Positions 7,666 to 15,972 of a stretch of DNA of 64,000 nt are shown here, piece after piece; positions within the stretch are counted from its first letter, which is position 1; every line of letters starts with the position of its first letter. The stretch is from Provencibacterium sp. (lineage in GTDB: Bacteria; Bacillota; Clostridia; Oscillospirales; Ruminococcaceae): assembly GCA_022793895.1 (NCBI GenBank), contig JAAWDS010000039.1, positions 1 to 64,000 of the forward strand. Direction: 5' to 3'. A program made the position numbers and the translations under genes. The notes under the pieces are model-generated. The model had not been told where the DNA came from, did not search any database, and saw only the letters and a program-made list of their open reading frames with translations.

Positions 7666-9366
7666 TCAGTCCTCCCGTGCGGGACGTTTCCGGCGGCGTC
7701 CCTCCTCGGCCCGCCGCCTGTCCCGCATGCGGAACCCATTGTCCCGGCCGCCCGGCTTTCCCTCGCGGCCGGTGCGTTCCATGCACACAGCCGCTTCTAC
7801 CCGCTGGCCAAGGATCTTGCTGCCGCGCAGCCGATCCACCACCTGCTGCACCGCTGCGCGGGGGATCCCTACAATCGTCCGGTTATCAAAAATTTCAATC
7901 TTCCCAATGTCGCTTCCGCTCAGATCGGTCATCTCGGCGATAGCGCCGACGATGTGGTTGGGCGCGATCCGGTTTTTCCGGCCCAGATTTAACGAGACGC
8001 GGCCCATCGATTCCCGGCGATCCTGCACCGGCCGCCGCTCCTGCACAATATCGGAGATTTGAGGCTGCCGTCCGCCATAGAGCAGCGTCAGCGCCGCCCT
8101 GGCAACCGCCTCCGGGGAGTGGCCCGCAGCCGTCAGCGCTTCCAGAATACGCGCGCCGGTCTCCTGGCCTTCCTCCGGAATGGCTTCGGCCAGCTCCTTC
8201 ACATAGCCCTCTTCGAGCTTGCAGGCAACGTCGCGCACCGTGGGGAGGGCTTCCCGCTCCAGCTCGGAACGGGTCATGTGCGCAAAATCCCGAAGCTGCT
8301 GCGACTGCCGCCGCCCGGTGCAGAGAGTCATGGCATAGCCCGCCTTCCCTGCGCGGCCGGTGCGCCCGATGCGGTGGAGATAATACTCCATATCCTGCGG
8401 CAAGTCGTAGTTAAAAACGGCGTCCACATCGTTCACGTCAATCCCGCGGGCGGCCACATCGGTGGCAACCAGAATGCGCACCTGCCCGTTTTTGAAGCCG
8501 TTCATCACCTGGGTACGCTGCTGCTGCTTCATGTCGCCGTTGAGTCCCTCCGCACCCATCCCCTGCTCCTTGAGAAAGGCGCTCAGCTCTTCGGTCATCG
8601 CCTTGGTGTTGCAGAAAACAATGGCGCGCTGCGGGGCCTTGGCATAGAGAAGCAGGCAAAGCGCATCTTTCTTGCGGCTGGCCGGGGCTTCGCAATAGGA
8701 TTGATGAATCGCCTTAACGCTCGGCTGCTTTTTGTTCACCTCAATGAGCTGTGCATCCCGCTGGAATTGCCCGGTCAGCGCCAGAATAGCCGGCGGCATC
8801 GTCGCTGAAAAGAGCACCGTCTGGCGGGTTTCCGGCGTTCCGGTCAGGATGGTTTCAATATCCTCCTTAAAGCCCATCGAGAGCATCTCGTCCGCCTCAT
8901 CCAGGATGACCATCCGAAGATGGTCGAGCTTGAGGGTGCGCCGCCGCAGGTGATCCATCACCCGTCCCGGCGTTCCTACCACAATGTTCGCGCCGCTGCG
9001 CAGCGCCATAATCTGGCGGTTCATCGGCGCGCCCCCATAGATATCCACCGTTTTCACGCCGGGCTTGTACCGGGCCAGCTTGCGGATCTCCCCGCAGGCC
9101 TGCATGCAAAGCTCGCGCGTTGGGCAAAGGATCAGCACCTGCACCTGGTTTTTATTTTCCCCCGTATCGATTCCCTCCACAGCGGGGATGCCGAATGCGA
9201 GCGTTTTGCCCGTTCCAGTCTGCGAGCGCCCGATCACATCCGCCCCCGTGCGCAGCAGCGGAATGGTGCGGGCCTGGATCTCGGTCGCGCTTTCAAAGCC
9301 CATTTCGCGCACTGCCCTTTCCAATGGTTCGGTGAGCGAAAGCTCGGAAAAAAGAATGTTGTTCAT
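7666..9366 (-). CDS. DEAD-box ATP-dependent RNA helicase with DbpA-type RNA-binding domain
   Basis: The 566-aa helicase unwinds RNA, with roles such as ribosome assembly and mRNA decay. Visible motifs are the Q-motif region FESATEIQARTIPLL, Walker A RSQTGTGKT, PTREL, the DEAD box VILDEADEMLSMGF, SAT, and motif VI HRIGRTGRAGK. After the two RecA domains comes a DbpA-like RRM (NRIAPNHIVGAIAEMTDLSG to VEAAVCME), then an Arg/Gly-rich basic tail. This is the DeaD/CshA layout. I prefer the ATG at 9366 (MNNILFSELSL, GAGG upstream); an in-frame ATG at 9390 would add eight residues. Confidence 0.92.
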   Translation of the reverse strand: MNNILFSELSLTEPLERAVREMGFESATEIQARTIPLLRTGADVIGRSQTGTGKTLAFGIPAVEGIDTGENKNQVQVLILCPTRELCMQACGEIRKLARYKPGVKTVDIYGGAPMNRQIMALRSGANIVVGTPGRVMDHLRRRTLKLDHLRMVILDEADEMLSMGFKEDIETILTGTPETRQTVLFSATMPPAILALTGQFQRDAQLIEVNKKQPSVKAIHQSYCEAPASRKKDALCLLLYAKAPQRAIVFCNTKAMTEELSAFLKEQGMGAEGLNGDMKQQQRTQVMNGFKNGQVRILVATDVAARGIDVNDVDAVFNYDLPQDMEYYLHRIGRTGRAGKAGYAMTLCTGRRQSQQLRDFAHMTRSELEREALPTVRDVACKLEEGYVKELAEAIPEEGQETGARILEALTAAGHSPEAVARAALTLLYGGRQPQISDIVQERRPVQDRRESMGRVSLNLGRKNRIAPNHIVGAIAEMTDLSGSDIGKIEIFDNRTIVGIPRAAVQQVVDRLRGSKILGQRVEAAVCMERTGREGKPGGRDNGFRMRDRRRAEEGRRRKRPARED

Positions 9367-9456
9367 TCGTAGCCTCAATTCTTCGATCATTTATTCTAAA
9401 ACTCCGGCCGTTGTCCTGTACAGCGGCCAAACAGTGAAACAGTCCTCTCAAAGAAG

Positions 9457-9490
9457 AGAGCCCCGCCTAACAAGACGGAGCCTCTTTTTT
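9457..9490. terminator. Imperfect hairpin between fba and the helicase gene
   Basis: AGAGCCCCGCC pairs with GACGGAGCCTCT (one bulge, one wobble). The T6 run is on the plus strand; the minus-strand T tract is interrupted. It probably attenuates read-through from fba. Confidence 0.45.
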
Positions 9491-9495
9491 ATCCT

Positions 9496-10359
9496 TTAAG
9501 CCTTGCCAACGCTGCCGAAAAGCTCCATCTTCTCGCGGACGGTTCCCTTAATCGCCTCTGCGCCGGGAGCCAGCAGCTTGCGCGGATCGAAGCCCTTCCC
9601 TGCCTGATCCTTGCCCTCCTCAATGTATTTGCGGGTAGCCGCCGCAAAGGAGAGCTGGCACTCGGTATTGACGTTGATCTTCGCAACGCCCAGCGAAATC
9701 GCCTTTTTAATCATATCCTCCGGAATGCCGGTGCCGCCGTGCAGCACCAGCGGGATACCGCTGGTTTCCTGCTGGATCTTGGCCAGCACATCGAAATCCA
9801 GCCCCTTCCAGTTGGCAGGGTAAACGCCGTGGATGTTGCCGATGCCCGCCGCGAGAAAATCAATCCCCAGCGAGGCAACGCGGCGGCACTCCGCAGGATC
9901 GGCCACCTCGCCCATCCCGACGACGCCATCCTCCTCGCCGCCGATCGAACCGACCTCCGCCTCGACCGAGATCCCCTTTGCATGCGCCAAGGCGACCAGC
10001 TCTTCGGTTTTGGCAACGTTCTCATCAATCGGGTAATGCGATCCGTCAAACATGATCGACGAAAAGCCCGCCGCAATGCACTTTTTGGCCCCCTCATAGG
10101 AGCCGTGATCCAGGTGAAGCGCAACCGGAACGGTGATCCCGAGCTCCTCAATCATCGCCTTCACCATCGCGGAAACGGTCTTAAAACCGGTCATATATTT
10201 GCCCGCGCCTTCAGAAACGCCTAAAATAACCGGGCTGCGCAGCTCCTCCGAAGTAAGGAGCACCGACTTCGTCCACTCTAAATTGTTGATATTAAACTGC
10301 CCGACGGCGTAGCCGCCGGCCTTCGCCTTCAGCAGCATATCCTTCGCCCATACCAGCAT
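9496..10359 (-). CDS. fba: Class II fructose-1,6-bisphosphate aldolase
   Basis: The 287-aa zinc enzyme cleaves fructose-1,6-bisphosphate to dihydroxyacetone phosphate and glyceraldehyde-3-phosphate in glycolysis. The signature VALHLDHGSYEGAKKCI carries a Zn ligand and catalytic residues, with further metal and substrate residues in GNIHGVYP and LVLHGGTGIPEDMIKKAI. An ATG at 10365 lies only 2 nt after the GGAGG site, whereas the ATG at 10359 (MLVWAKDMLLKA) has an 8-nt spacing, so I place the start there. It has its own consensus promoter. A related tagatose-bisphosphate aldolase activity cannot be excluded by sequence alone. Confidence 0.93.
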   Translation of the reverse strand: MLVWAKDMLLKAKAGGYAVGQFNINNLEWTKSVLLTSEELRSPVILGVSEGAGKYMTGFKTVSAMVKAMIEELGITVPVALHLDHGSYEGAKKCIAAGFSSIMFDGSHYPIDENVAKTEELVALAHAKGISVEAEVGSIGGEEDGVVGMGEVADPAECRRVASLGIDFLAAGIGNIHGVYPANWKGLDFDVLAKIQQETSGIPLVLHGGTGIPEDMIKKAISLGVAKINVNTECQLSFAAATRKYIEEGKDQAGKGFDPRKLLAPGAEAIKGTVREKMELFGSVGKA

Positions 10360-10390
10360 TGTCATTTCCTCCCTTTTTTTCTTTCTCTTT

Positions 10391-10419
10391 ATTATAACAC
10401 TACATTTCCGCCAGCGCAA
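10391..10419 (-). promoter_or_regulatory. Sigma-A promoter of fba
   Basis: On the minus strand, TTGCGC (10414-10419), 17-bp spacer, TATAAT (10391-10396), about 30 bp before the start codon. Confidence 0.7.
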
Positions 10420-10461
10420 CCTCCCGCCGGACTGCCGCCGCCAAAAAACCGGACGGAGCGG

Positions 10462-11046
10462 CTATTCCTCCTCCAAGATTTTCACCCCGTCGCGGAAATG
10501 GCGGCGGTAGCTCTCTATCGCCCACTGGATAACGTTGCGGGCCGCATCCCGGCCCATCACCTCATCCACCGCCGTTTCTTTGTGCTCCAGCTCCTTATAG
10601 ACCCGGAAAAAGTGGGTCATCTCATCAAAAATATGCCGCGGCAGATCCTCCAGGCGCTGGTAGCTGTTATAGGTCGGATCGTTAAAGGGGATGGCAATGA
10701 TCTTTTCATCGTTTCGCCCGTTATCGATCATCGAGATCACCCCGATCGGATAGCAGCGCACCAGTGTGAGCGGCTCCAAGGGCTCGGAGCAGAGGACCAA
10801 CACATCCAGCGGATCCCGATCGTCGCCATAGGTGCGGGGGATAAAGCCATAGTTCGCGGGATAATGCGTGGAGGTATAAAGGATGCGGTCCAAGAGAATC
10901 ATCCCGGTCTCTTTATCCATCTCATATTTTTTCTTACTCCCCTTCGAGATTTCAATCACGGCCAAAAAATCATCCCGGCGGATCCGTTCCTCGCTGATAG
11001 AGTGCCAAGCGTTAAACACCTGAAACCATTCCCCTTCCTGTGGCAA
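10462..11046 (-). CDS. ppa: Inorganic pyrophosphatase (type I, soluble)
   Basis: The 194-aa protein hydrolyses pyrophosphate to two phosphates, pulling biosynthetic reactions forward. Family I features are visible: the basic stretch [48 protein letters not shown] (the Asp cluster that binds Mg2+), and a C-terminal helical part with FRVYKELE. The start is TTG at 11046 with AAAGGAAAG upstream; no in-frame ATG gives the complete N-terminus. The gene ends about 100 bp before the fba start codon but fba has its own promoter. Confidence 0.9.
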   Translation of the reverse strand: MPQEGEWFQVFNAWHSISEERIRRDDFLAVIEISKGSKKKYEMDKETGMILLDRILYTSTHYPANYGFIPRTYGDDRDPLDVLVLCSEPLEPLTLVRCYPIGVISMIDNGRNDEKIIAIPFNDPTYNSYQRLEDLPRHIFDEMTHFFRVYKELEHKETAVDEVMGRDAARNVIQWAIESYRRHFRDGVKILEEE

Positions 11047-11064
11047 AATTATCTTTCCTTTTTT

Positions 11065-11093
11065 ATCCTACCATTTTTGTACAGATAAAACAA
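11065..11093 (-). promoter_or_regulatory. Predicted promoter of ppa
   Basis: Minus strand TTGTTT (11088-11093), 17-bp spacer, TAGGAT (11065-11070). It is divergent from the sortase promoter at 11157-11165. Confidence 0.5.
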
Positions 11094-11156
11094 TGGATTC
11101 TATGTCTCCCCTGTAAAATTTCATCCCTCTGAATGGATAACAAACCGGTAAATATG

Positions 11157-11165
11157 TGCTATAAT
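11157..11165 (+). promoter_or_regulatory. Extended -10 promoter of the second sortase
   Basis: TGCTATAAT, an extended -10; the -35 region is poor. The ribosome-binding site AGAGGTGG and an ATG follow at 11205. Confidence 0.55.
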
Positions 11166-11204
11166 GGATACGGTTTATGAATTTTTGGTCAGAGGTGGTT
11201 TCTT

Positions 11205-12275
11205 ATGAAGAAGAAGAGCGGGCCGCCAGCCCGTGTAATGTTCTCCAGCGTTGGAGCCGGGTTTCTCGCCTTCGTGGGGGTATGTTCCTTGATGGATACC
11301 CATGCGCTGGCCGCCGATTATACGCTGCCGGAGCCTGTCACCGTTGTAAAGGAATACTATGTGGACCCCCAACCGGCCGTGCAGGCTTCTACCGCCCGGC
11401 AGGCCGGCAGAGCCTATACCGCCCTGAACGCATTGCGCTTTGACGCGCCCGCACCGGCGGCGGAGACTGAAACGGAACCGGCGTCCGCATTCGCCAAGGG
11501 TTATTTCTCCTCGCGCTACAGCGCGCTGCACGTGGATCCCCCGGCAGCGGATACCGATCCCCAGGTCCCCTCCGTCCAGCAGGCGGACCCAGCCTCTGTC
11601 TCCAATGAAACCGCCGCTCCGGCATCCGCCCAGGAAACGGCGCAAGAAAAAGAGAAGCAGGAGAAGAGCGAACCGGTTAGCGCCGCCTCCGGCGGCGGCT
11701 ACAGCAAGATGCAATCCTGGAAGCAGGTAAACGGCGATGTGATGGGTTATCTGCGCATTCCCGGCACAAACATTGATTACCCGGTCGTTCAAGGCCCGAA
11801 CAATAATTATTATACCCATTTGGACATCTATAAAAATTCCAGCCATAACGGGGTCGTCTGGGCGGATAGCGACGTCCGGCCGGGCAGCAACAACATTGTT
11901 CTTTACGGGCACAACTGGACAAACTATAGCGCCAATCCCCGTATCGGGAACGCGAGCGACGTCATGTTCGCCCAGCTGACCGCCTACCAGCATCTCTCCT
12001 TTGCGCAGGAGCACCCGACCATCCAGTTTGCAAATGCAAACGGCGACGCCACCTGGGTTGTTTTCGCGGCGCTGTACACCACCGACCTATCTACTTATAT
12101 TAATACGGAGATCTCCCCGACCAGCTTGGCGCAGTGGGCCAAAAGGCAGAGCCTGCACGATTTCTCGGTCGACGTCAACAACAGCGATCAAATCCTGACC
12201 CTTTCCACCTGTACGCGTTATTACGGGCAATTTGAAGACCAACGTTTTGTCGTCATGGCCCGCAAGGCACGCTGA
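11205..12275 (+). CDS. Class B sortase with signal anchor and long linker
   Basis: The 356-aa protein begins with a basic and hydrophobic export or anchor segment (residues 1-37). A low-complexity Ala/Pro/Glu-rich stretch extends to about residue 165. The C-terminal class B sortase domain has YLRIPGTNIDYPVVQ, the catalytic His in VLYGHNWTNYS, the catalytic Cys in TLSTCTRYYG, and the Arg in EDQRFVVMARK. It would transpeptidate a secreted substrate to the cell wall or assemble a surface structure. A strong terminator follows and the next gene encodes a Cys-rich repeat protein with its own leader. No sorting-signal protein is visible nearby. Confidence 0.88.
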   Translation: MKKKSGPPARVMFSSVGAGFLAFVGVCSLMDTHALAADYTLPEPVTVVKEYYVDPQPAVQASTARQAGRAYTALNALRFDAPAPAAETETEPASAFAKGYFSSRYSALHVDPPAADTDPQVPSVQQADPASVSNETAAPASAQETAQEKEKQEKSEPVSAASGGGYSKMQSWKQVNGDVMGYLRIPGTNIDYPVVQGPNNNYYTHLDIYKNSSHNGVVWADSDVRPGSNNIVLYGHNWTNYSANPRIGNASDVMFAQLTAYQHLSFAQEHPTIQFANANGDATWVVFAALYTTDLSTYINTEISPTSLAQWAKRQSLHDFSVDVNNSDQILTLSTCTRYYGQFEDQRFVVMARKAR

Positions 12276-12328
12276 CCGCCGGCGTATCTCCCCGGTAAAA
12301 ATTGTTTCACCTTCTTTCTCATGCCTTT

Positions 12329-12382
12329 CCCCATCTCATGGACGGCCGCCGCTGCCGTTTCTCTGAGATGGGGCTTTTTTAT
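12329..12382 (+). terminator. Terminator after the second sortase gene
   Basis: A 10-bp perfect stem CCCCATCTCA/TGAGATGGGG followed by CTTTTTT. Confidence 0.85.
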
Positions 12383-12419
12383 TCCCTCTGGCGGCAGCGG
12401 CAGCGTATCCCTCTTTGAA

Positions 12420-12610
12420 CGGCGCTCATATAATAAAGTGGTAGGCGGTATCAGCTCCGCCGGCCGGACCGCAGAACCACTGCGGTAAAGCGACGCTCAA
12501 AGCGCCAGCCGTTTCCAACCCGTACGCGGAAAGGCGGGAAACTTCTTTTCCTCCTCATCCTCCGGATTTCTTCCGGTGAACCTCCTTTTTTGGAGCCGGC
12601 TGGGATCCTC
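12420..12610 (+). other. Structured leader ahead of the Cys-rich repeat gene
   Basis: This part of the 12276-12636 gap contains a TATAAT-like box near 12429, then three short hairpins: GGCGG/CCGCC at 12444-12461, ACCGCAG/CTGCGGT at 12468-12486, and CCGGA/TTCCGG near 12570. No ORF is supported. It may be an untranslated leader; I do not recognise a riboswitch family. Confidence 0.3.
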
Positions 12611-12636
12611 CGAAAGTGAAAGGAATGATCCTAAGA

Positions 12637-13179
12637 ATGAATATTTATAACTGCAATCCCTTTAACGGCAATTACCTGAGAACAGGCAGCTTCGGTCCGG
12701 CCTGCGAGAGCGGTTGCGGATCTAACTGCGGCTGCGGTTGCGGTTCCAATTGCGGCTGTAACTGCGGCTGTGGTTCCAACTGCGGCTGTGGTTCCAACTG
12801 CGGCTGTGGTTCCAACTGTGGCTGCGGCTCCAACTGTGGCTGCGGCTCCAACTGTGGCTGCGGCTCCAACTGTGGCTGCGGCTCCAACTGTGGCTGCGGC
12901 TCCAACTGTGGCTGTGGCTCCAACTGTGGTTGTGGCTCCAACTGTGGTTGTGGCTGCGGCTGCTGGGATAACTGCATCCAACCCCATTTTATCCCAACGC
13001 CGGAAGAGCCGTTCCCTTGCGCGGCTGCCTGCGCCAACCAGCACTGCAATGCCTGTTCCTTACTGGAAAACAGCAACTATGGCCTGTCCGCCATTAAGAA
13101 TGAGCTGGATGAGGTTCGATACATCGTCGGCGAAATCTATGGCCTCATGGCCCCTGTCCCCTGCGGCTGCGGCCGTTAA
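12637..13179 (+). CDS. Cys/Gly/Asn-rich hexapeptide-repeat protein (family not recognised)
   Basis: The 180-aa product has a short N-terminal part (MNIYNCNPFNGNYLRTGSFG), a repeat region with two early GSNCGC units and ten tandem copies of GSNCGC, and a C-terminal tail. The tail has further Cys residues and ends in a helical stretch, KNELDEVRYIVGEIYGLM, then PCGCGR. No signal peptide is apparent. The density of Cys in CGC spacing suggests metal binding or disulfide/thioether cross-linking, as in spore-coat or metallothionein-like proteins; this is inference. AAAGGA lies about 12 nt before the ATG at 12637; an in-frame GTG at 12616 is an alternative start. It is flanked by terminators and so is probably a single-gene unit. 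Confidence 0.75.
   Translation: MNIYNCNPFNGNYLRTGSFGPACESGCGSNCGCGCGSNCGCNCGCGSNCGCGSNCGCGSNCGCGSNCGCGSNCGCGSNCGCGSNCGCGSNCGCGSNCGCGSNCGCGCGCWDNCIQPHFIPTPEEPFPCAAACANQHCNACSLLENSNYGLSAIKNELDEVRYIVGEIYGLMAPVPCGCGR
12772..12951 (+). repeat. Ten tandem 18-bp repeats encoding GSNCGC
   Basis: A GG(T/C)TCCAACTG(C/T)GGCTG(T/C) unit repeats with exact 18-bp periodicity within the Cys-rich gene. Differences are almost all at third positions, so the peptide is conserved while the DNA has drifted. Confidence 0.9.
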
Positions 13180-13240
13180 AGACGGAGACTCTATTCCGAG
13201 ATCCGTCTGCCCAATAGGTTCTGTTTCCGGTTTGAAGAGG

Positions 13241-13279
13241 CGGGAGGGCTGCAAAGTATTTTGCAGCCCTCCCGTTTTC
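13241..13279 (+). terminator. Terminator after the Cys-rich repeat gene
   Basis: A perfect 15-bp stem, CGGGAGGGCTGCAAA and its complement, with a 4-nt loop and TTTTC. It belongs to the GCAAA-apex hairpin family seen across the window. Confidence 0.9.
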
Positions 13280-13378
13280 ATATTTCTCCCCTCCAGCCGT
13301 AAAAATGGACATCCCTCTCCCAGATAGAAGAAACCTTAAAAATGAGAGGTATATATTGTCCAAACAGCAAAGATTTCC

Positions 13379-13407
13379 TTGACAGAAAGCATTCCGGAAT
13401 ATAAAAT
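13379..13407 (+). promoter_or_regulatory. Consensus sigma-A promoter of rny
   Basis: TTGACA (13379-13384), 17-bp spacer, TAAAAT (13402-13407). The leader is about 100 nt. The 13280-13500 stretch holds nothing else that I can support. Confidence 0.85.
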
Positions 13408-13514
13408 AGATATGGTGTATTGTTGAATATTTTGCAAATAAATGACTTTTAACAATTACCCCGGAGTTTCTACTCGGAACAAAATTTTAAGGAAAAGGAG
13501 GCATGTACCCGCTC

Positions 13515-15077
13515 ATGAGCACACCACTCATCATCCTATTCGTCGTTTGCGTACTGGTGGCATTCATCGTTGGATTTGTAATCGCTTTTTTCGTAGGCGT
13601 TTCATATAGAAAACGGATCGCAGAATCGGACATCGGTTCGGCGGAAGAAGAAGCAAAGAGAATCGTAAGCGAAGCCATAAGAAACGCGGAGGGAAAGAAA
13701 AAAGAGGCCCTTGTGGAAGCGAAGGACGAAATTTATAAACTTCGTACCGACGCAGAACGCGAAAATAAGGAACGCAGAAGCGAGGTCCTGCGTCTCGAAC
13801 GCAGGGTACAGCAAAAAGAGGAATCGATTGACCGCAAACTGGAAAACCTGGAGAAGAAAGAGGAACAGGTCAACGCCCGCCTGAAGGACGCCCAGCAGAA
13901 GCTGGACGAAGCCGAGCAGGTGAAGCAGCATCAATTCGACATGCTCGAAAAAATCTCCGGTTTTACTGCGTTGCAGGCGCGGGATTACCTGCTGCAAAAT
14001 CTGGAGAATGATTTGGTCCATGAAAAGGCCCTCAAAATCACCCAATATGAGGCTATTTTGAAGGAAGAAAGCGATGAGAAGGCGCGCGAAATCATCTCCT
14101 CCGCTATCCAGCGGTGCGCCGCCGACCAGGTGACCGAGATCACCGTCTCGGTCGTACCGCTGCCGGGCGATGAAATGAAGGGCCGGATCATCGGCCGGGA
14201 GGGCCGCAATATCCGCACCCTCGAAACGTTGACCGGCGTTGACCTGATTATCGACGATACTCCTGAAGCCATCACCCTCTCCTGTCACGATACCGTGCGC
14301 CGTGAGATCGCGCGTATCGCCCTGGAGCGCTTGATTCAGGATGGGCGCATCCATCCCGCACGCATTGAGGAGATGGTCGAAAAGGCCAAAAAGGAAGTTG
14401 AGCAGAAGATTAAGCAGGACGGCGAACGCGCCGTTTTGGATCTCGGTATTCACAGCATGCACCCCGATCTCATCCGGCTGCTCGGCCGCATGCGTTACCG
14501 TTCCAGCTATGGGCAGAATGTCCTCAACCACTCGATTGAGGTAGCTCAGTTGGCGGGTATGATGGCCTCCGAAATGGGGGCGGACGCCTCCTTGGCCCGC
14601 CGCGCGGGCCTGCTGCACGATATCGGCAAATCGATGACCCACGAGATCGAGGGTTCCCACGTACAGATTGGCGTTGATATCGCCAAGAAATATAAAGAGA
14701 ACAAGGATGTTATCCACGCTATCGCGGCGCACCACAACGATATCGAGCCCCGCACCATCATCGCTTGCTTGGTGCAGGCGGCGGATGCGGTTTCGGCCGC
14801 CCGGCCGGGAGCGCGGCGTGAAAACCTTGAAAATTACATCAAACGCTTGGAAAAGCTGGAGGAGATTGCGAACTCGTTTGAGGCGGTTGAGAAATCCTTC
14901 GCTATCCAGGCCGGCCGTGAAATCCGGATCATGGTCAAGCCCGAATTGGTGAACGACGATGAAATGGCCGTTACCGCCCGCGAGATTGTGAAAAAAATCG
15001 AGGCGGAGCTGGATTATCCCGGCCAAATCAAGGTCAACCTGATCCGAGAGAGCCGTGCGATTGAATACGCAAAATAG
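13515..15077 (+). CDS. rny: Ribonuclease Y
   Basis: This membrane-anchored endoribonuclease initiates mRNA decay in Firmicutes. An N-terminal transmembrane helix ([20 protein letters not shown]) precedes a long charged coiled coil (to about residue 180), a KH domain ([20 protein letters not shown]) and an HD domain ([20 protein letters not shown]). About 520 aa is the usual family size. The ribosome-binding site AAGGAGG ends one base before an ATG at 13503, too close for use, so I prefer the in-frame ATG at 13515 despite its 13-nt spacing; 13503 would add four residues. A consensus promoter and a perfect terminator make it monocistronic. Confidence 0.95.
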   Translation: MSTPLIILFVVCVLVAFIVGFVIAFFVGVSYRKRIAESDIGSAEEEAKRIVSEAIRNAEGKKKEALVEAKDEIYKLRTDAERENKERRSEVLRLERRVQQKEESIDRKLENLEKKEEQVNARLKDAQQKLDEAEQVKQHQFDMLEKISGFTALQARDYLLQNLENDLVHEKALKITQYEAILKEESDEKAREIISSAIQRCAADQVTEITVSVVPLPGDEMKGRIIGREGRNIRTLETLTGVDLIIDDTPEAITLSCHDTVRREIARIALERLIQDGRIHPARIEEMVEKAKKEVEQKIKQDGERAVLDLGIHSMHPDLIRLLGRMRYRSSYGQNVLNHSIEVAQLAGMMASEMGADASLARRAGLLHDIGKSMTHEIEGSHVQIGVDIAKKYKENKDVIHAIAAHHNDIEPRTIIACLVQAADAVSAARPGARRENLENYIKRLEKLEEIANSFEAVEKSFAIQAGREIRIMVKPELVNDDEMAVTAREIVKKIEAELDYPGQIKVNLIRESRAIEYAK

Positions 15078-15081
15078 CCTG

Positions 15082-15116
15082 TCAGGCGCACCCGTTAACG
15101 GTGCGCCTGATTTTTT
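15082..15116 (+). terminator. Terminator of rny
   Basis: A TCAGGCGCACC stem with its perfect complement around a 7-nt loop, followed by T6. Confidence 0.9.
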
Positions 15117-15231
15117 GGTTACAGCTTGATTCTCCCTGCCCCTTCCTGCCGCCGGCCGCTTCCTAGCTTGAGTAAGGAACCGCCTGAACGGCGTACCGGC
15201 TCAAAACTGGAATAAAGAAGGAATCTTCGTT

Positions 15232-15519
15232 ATGAACCGAAAAATATATGAATTTCACGCAAAGATAGAGCCTGTCCCCGATAAAGGAGGGGCCTATGTG
15301 CGCTTTCCCTATAACATTAGAGAAGAATTTGGCAAAGGCCGGGTAAAAGCAGAGATTACCTTTGACGGCGAGCCCTATCTCGGAAGTATCGTCAATATGG
15401 GTGTGAAGCATCCGGACGGTTCCATCTGCTATATCATCGGCATCCGCAAGGATATTCAGAATAAGATCGAAAAATATCCGGGGGATACCGTGTTTGTTAC
15501 GGTAGAAGCGGTTCTATAG
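15232..15519 (+). CDS. DUF1905 domain protein
   Basis: The 95-aa protein matches the small DUF1905 family by its pattern: YEFHAKIEPVPDKGGAYVRFP near the start, then GRVKAEITFDGEPYLGSI, GIRKDIQNKIEKYPGDTVFV and a closing beta strand. The family is a small beta-barrel of unknown function, often fused to or near YdeI-type proteins. An ATG with AAGGAA upstream starts it. It stands alone between the rny terminator and the 15653 promoter, and no function can be assigned. Confidence 0.8.
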   Translation: MNRKIYEFHAKIEPVPDKGGAYVRFPYNIREEFGKGRVKAEITFDGEPYLGSIVNMGVKHPDGSICYIIGIRKDIQNKIEKYPGDTVFVTVEAVL

Positions 15520-15652
15520 ACCGCCTCGGACGAAAGGAAGATCCGATTCGGAATATCCCCCCGCCTTACTTGGTAAAACGCTTATATAATGACGGGGACA
15601 AAAGACGGAAATGCCGATTCTCTGTCTCACAGAAAGCCCCCTAACAATTGGC

Positions 15653-15681
15653 TTGACAGGCGGTGCAAAACCGGCTATACT
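15653..15681 (+). promoter_or_regulatory. Near-perfect sigma-A promoter before a 49-codon ORF
   Basis: TTGACA (15653-15658), 17-bp spacer, TATACT (15676-15681), with a start expected near 15688. It drives a short transcription unit that reaches the perfect terminator at 15906-15939 before the ABC genes. Confidence 0.85.
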
Positions 15682-15735
15682 AATAACTATATCTGGCAGC
15701 TTTTGCCGTATCTTCTAAAAAAGGAGGAACTGTGC

Positions 15736-15885
15736 GTGAACCACGGTGTGTTTAAGGATACCGCTGCTTGGCGCAATTTGGATCATGTCGCGATTCAAAC
15801 GGGTATTTCGGCGCTGTCCGTGTCGTATTGCGCCTTTTTTCAGCAGGTAACGCACATTCTTCCGCCCCGGAAAAACCTCCGGTAA
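15736..15885 (+). CDS. Small ORF (49 aa) between a promoter and terminator; possible leader peptide
   Basis: A strong AAGGAGG at 15721-15727 precedes a GTG at 15736 that opens a 49-codon frame beginning MNHGVFKDTAAWRNLDH and ending PPRKNLR. It matches no family I know and has no signal peptide or membrane segment. An overlapping GTG at 15732 opens a 7-codon frame (MREPRCV). With a consensus promoter upstream and a perfect terminator 20 bp downstream, immediately before an ABC exporter operon, it could be an attenuation leader or a separate small protein gene. The ribosome-binding site is better than those of many genes here. Confidence 0.5.
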   Translation: MNHGVFKDTAAWRNLDHVAIQTGISALSVSYCAFFQQVTHILPPRKNLR

Positions 15886-15905
15886 GCAGAGGATTTATCC
15901 GTTTC

Positions 15906-15939
15906 TGCCCGAAAGGCGCTATGCCTTTCGGGCATTTTT
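15906..15939 (+). terminator. Perfect terminator before the ABC exporter operon
   Basis: A 12-bp perfect stem TGCCCGAAAGGC/GCCTTTCGGGCA with a 5-nt loop and T5. It lies 33 bp upstream of the first permease gene with no further promoter evident between, which suggests conditional read-through. Confidence 0.9.
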
Positions 15940-15972
15940 GCGTCTTAATATACAGAAAGGAAAGATCAAACG

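Noticed and set aside
12772..12951. Possible CRISPR-like array
   Set aside because: The units are contiguous 18-bp coding repeats without spacers.
12631..13076. Minus-strand frames over the Cys-rich gene (repeats of ATVGA and PQPQLE)
   Set aside because: They are products of the 18-bp periodic repeat on the opposite strand; no ribosome-binding sites, and the plus frame has third-position drift.
13602..15026. 474-codon minus-strand frame over rny
   Set aside because: Shadow of RNase Y, which has all KH and HD motifs in the plus frame.
15682..15905. T-box riboswitch before the ABC operon
   Set aside because: The conserved AGGGTGGNACCGCG antiterminator sequence is absent; a short ORF with a strong ribosome-binding site occupies the region.
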